A stretch of DNA of 7,245 nucleotides. Origin: an uncultured Bacilli bacterium. GTDB lineage: Bacteria; Bacillota_I; Bacilli_A; RF39; UBA660. Each line of letters starts with the position of its first letter. The stretch's first letter is position 1. The notes under the pieces are model-generated. The model saw nothing but the letters and a program-made list of their open reading frames with translations. It ran no database searches and was not told the DNA's origin. The position numbers and the translations under genes are program-made. Below are positions 5,820-7,245 of this stretch, piece after piece. The stretch is from the NCBI GenBank assembly GCA_904502155.1, contig CAJGDV010000060.1:1-7245 (forward strand), in the 5' to 3' direction.

Positions 5820-5849
5820 TTGAAAAAAGTTGATTACAAATGATATAAT
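5820..5849 (+). promoter_or_regulatory. Promoter of the MFS transporter gene
   Basis: TATAAT at 5844-5849 is preceded by TGA (5841-5843), a perfect extended -10 box. TTGAAA at 5820-5825 gives a -35 at an 18-bp spacing. The leader is about 16 nt and contains AGGGGT (5863-5868) close to the ATG at 5872. Confidence 0.7.
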
Positions 5850-5871
5850 ATTATAAGAAAGTAGGGGTAGC

Positions 5872-7074
5872 ATGAATAAATTTAATAAGCAAGAAATAAT
5901 GCTATTAATAATTGAATGTTTAAAAATTTCAGTTGGTATTTTTACTGGACCATTTCTTGTAGCCTTTTTTATAAAAGATAAAATTGATAATATTTATTTA
6001 TATGCTGGATATAATATATTTGCATACGCTTCAGCTGGTATATGTTCTTTTTTCATTAGTTCATGGATTAAAAAACGAAGTAAAACAATGGGACTTAGAA
6101 TTGGAATAATAATTAATATTTCCTATTTATTATTGTTATTATTCTTTAAAAATAAAATTTTAAATTTAACATGGTTAATTGGCTTTGTATATGGATTTGG
6201 TTTAGGATCATATTATATGCCTTATAACTATTTAATTGCTAATGAAATAAGAGATCATGTTTTAAAAAGTTGGTATGGATATAAAACAGCTATATCAAAT
6301 ACATTACAAGTTATTATTCCATTAATTGTAGGTTTTCTATTAATGGAATATACCTATAGTGAAGTAGCTATTATATTTATTGTTATTCAGTTAATATGTT
6401 TATTATTAGCATGTACTTTTACCTCTAAAAATAAACATACAAATAAATATAGTCTAACTAAGTATAATGAAACAATAAAAAACCATAACTTAGTAAGATA
6501 TTTTAGAGTAAACCATATGATTGAATTTTTAACAGGATTTGCCGTATCAAATAGTGCTCTTGGAACACTTATAACTTTATATGTTGTTAAAATGTTTAAA
6601 ACAAATAGTAATCTTGGGATTTTTACATCAATTTTTATGTTTATTAATGTAATTCTTTCATATTTATTTGCAAAAAAAGCACGTGAAAAAGATTTTGGTA
6701 AATATATGACAATAAGTGGAATATTAATAACATTTAGTATTATTTTATTTATGATAAATACTAATAAAGCAACATTAATTTTTTATAATTTAGTTTATAA
6801 TGTAGGTGCTGCAATGATGGTTTTAATAATTCAAATTATGAATATGAAAGTTGCTAAATATAGAGTAATAAAAAGAAATTATCAACTTGAGCATTTATCA
6901 GTAAGAGAATTTTATTTATGTTTAGGTCGTGTTGTAGGTTATGTACTTTTAATAATTGCTGGATTATTTAAACAAGAATATTTATTTAAAATATTAATAT
7001 TTATTTATTCAATTTCCTTTTTATTGCTTGCAGCTTTCACTTTACATCATTTAAAAGAAGAAGACAGTTTATAA
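5872..7074 (+). CDS. Major facilitator superfamily transporter
   Basis: This 400-residue integral membrane protein has about 12 predicted helices, near 8-33, 41-64, 75-92, 97-120, 139-157, 164-182, 216-238, 246-267, 277-295, 299-323, 346-364 and 370-391. A polar loop at 184-212 between helices 6 and 7 divides it into two six-helix halves, as in MFS carriers. The short loop after helix 2 (KKRSKTMG, 67-74) is in the place of the MFS signature loop but is not a textbook match. YGFGLGSYYMPYNYL (107-121) and LSVREFYLCLGRVVGY (342-357) resemble uncharacterised permeases of low-GC Gram-positives. The substrate cannot be told; drug efflux or export of a small metabolite is possible. It is transcribed alone, divergently from def, and ends in its own terminator. 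Confidence 0.85.
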   Translation: MNKFNKQEIMLLIIECLKISVGIFTGPFLVAFFIKDKIDNIYLYAGYNIFAYASAGICSFFISSWIKKRSKTMGLRIGIIINISYLLLLLFFKNKILNLTWLIGFVYGFGLGSYYMPYNYLIANEIRDHVLKSWYGYKTAISNTLQVIIPLIVGFLLMEYTYSEVAIIFIVIQLICLLLACTFTSKNKHTNKYSLTKYNETIKNHNLVRYFRVNHMIEFLTGFAVSNSALGTLITLYVVKMFKTNSNLGIFTSIFMFINVILSYLFAKKAREKDFGKYMTISGILITFSIILFMINTNKATLIFYNLVYNVGAAMMVLIIQIMNMKVAKYRVIKRNYQLEHLSVREFYLCLGRVVGYVLLIIAGLFKQEYLFKILIFIYSISFLLLAAFTLHHLKEEDSL

Positions 7075-7084
7075 TGTCTTTTTT
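7058..7084 (+). terminator. Intrinsic terminator of the transporter gene
   Basis: AAGACA (7061-7066) pairs with TGTCTT (7075-7080). The stem extends outward through G-U and A-T pairs to 7058/7083. The loop is 8 nt and holds the stop TAA (7072-7074), and the T-run reaches 7084. The 5' arm encodes the last charged residues of the transporter. Confidence 0.7.
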
Positions 7085-7086
7085 GC

Positions 7087-7115
7087 TTGTTTAAATATAA
7101 TAAATATGATATTAT
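7087..7115 (+). promoter_or_regulatory. Promoter of the ABC-F gene
   Basis: TATTAT at 7110-7115 is preceded by TGA (7107-7109), an extended -10 box. TTGTTT at 7087-7092 is a plausible -35 at a 17-bp spacing. The predicted leader is about 19 nt and contains the SD GGAGGG at 7130-7135. Confidence 0.6.
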
Positions 7116-7140
7116 TTAATAGTGAATTTGGAGGGATTAG

Positions 7141-7245
7141 ATGATAACAGTTAGTAATATGAGTCTAAGGTTTGGGAAAAGAACCTTATTTGAAGATGTT
7201 AATTTAAAATTTGAGGGAGATAATTGTTACGGTATTATCGGTGCT
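7141..7245 (+). CDS. ABC-F family ATPase, N-terminal fragment (YkpA/YbiT-like)
   Basis: Only the first 35 residues are present, and the window ends inside the gene. MITVSNMSLRFGKR followed by LFEDVNLKF and NCYGIIGA is the typical start of a duplicated-ABC cytosolic ATPase. The final GA begins the Walker A motif (expected to continue as NGxGKS). The wording is closest, from memory, to B. subtilis YkpA and E. coli YbiT, which are ABC-F proteins thought to act on ribosomes. Such proteins have no membrane domain and run to about 530-540 residues. The start is supported by GGAGGG five bases upstream and a promoter at 7087-7115. The sub-family call is tentative because so little is visible. Confidence 0.8.
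   Translation, partial: MITVSNMSLRFGKRTLFEDVNLKFEGDNCYGIIGA

Noticed and set aside
1..7245. tRNA, rRNA, CRISPR, insertion sequence or phage gene
   Set aside because: None was recognised. Genes fill nearly all of the window and the gaps are accounted for by promoters and terminators.

Overview
The window comes from a strongly AT-rich, densely packed bacterial chromosome, most likely a low-GC Bacillota of the Bacilli/Erysipelotrichia/RF39 type, possibly an uncultured gut lineage. This taxon is an inference. It rests on A/T-ending codon use, Shine-Dalgarno (SD) sites of the AGGAGG/AGGTGAT kind, a type 2 peptide deformylase, a YkpA/YbiT-like ABC-F protein, and prepilins with GFTLVE motifs. The standard bacterial code fits: every tryptophan is TGG and no TGA interrupts any gene.

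Layout: (1) At 1-1105, a possible tail of an upstream gene and its terminator lead into a gene joining a type IV prepilin N-terminus to a BspA-type leucine-rich-repeat C-terminus. (2) At 1134-2714, a probable operon holds a second short prepilin, a PfkB-family sugar kinase and a small Smr-domain protein; the SD of the kinase overlaps the pilin stop codon, and smr overlaps the kinase by 17 bases. (3) At 2732-3230, a single-gene unit encodes a 139-residue protein I do not recognise, behind the strongest promoter of the window; a perfect 10-bp inverted repeat fills its spacer and -10 box. (4) At 3238-5802 on the minus strand, a two-gene operon carries peptide deformylase and a membrane-anchored arylsulfate sulfotransferase. 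(5) At 5820-7084, a 12-segment MFS transporter reads divergently from def. (6) From 7087 an ABC-F ATPase begins and runs off the end inside its Walker A motif.

Two patterns run through the window. Six promoters, one for each transcription unit that starts here, carry a TGN extended -10 box, several with leaders of only about 10-20 nt. Intrinsic terminators are folded into the ends of genes, so that stop codons lie in stems or loops. No intergenic gap reaches 300 bases, and I see no tRNA, rRNA, CRISPR, insertion sequence or integrase.

The genes do not form one obvious pathway. The most unusual items are the prepilin-LRR fusion beside a paralogous prepilin with a nearly identical promoter-leader, the sulfotransferase coupled to an essential deformylase gene, and the operator-like palindrome before the unknown gene.
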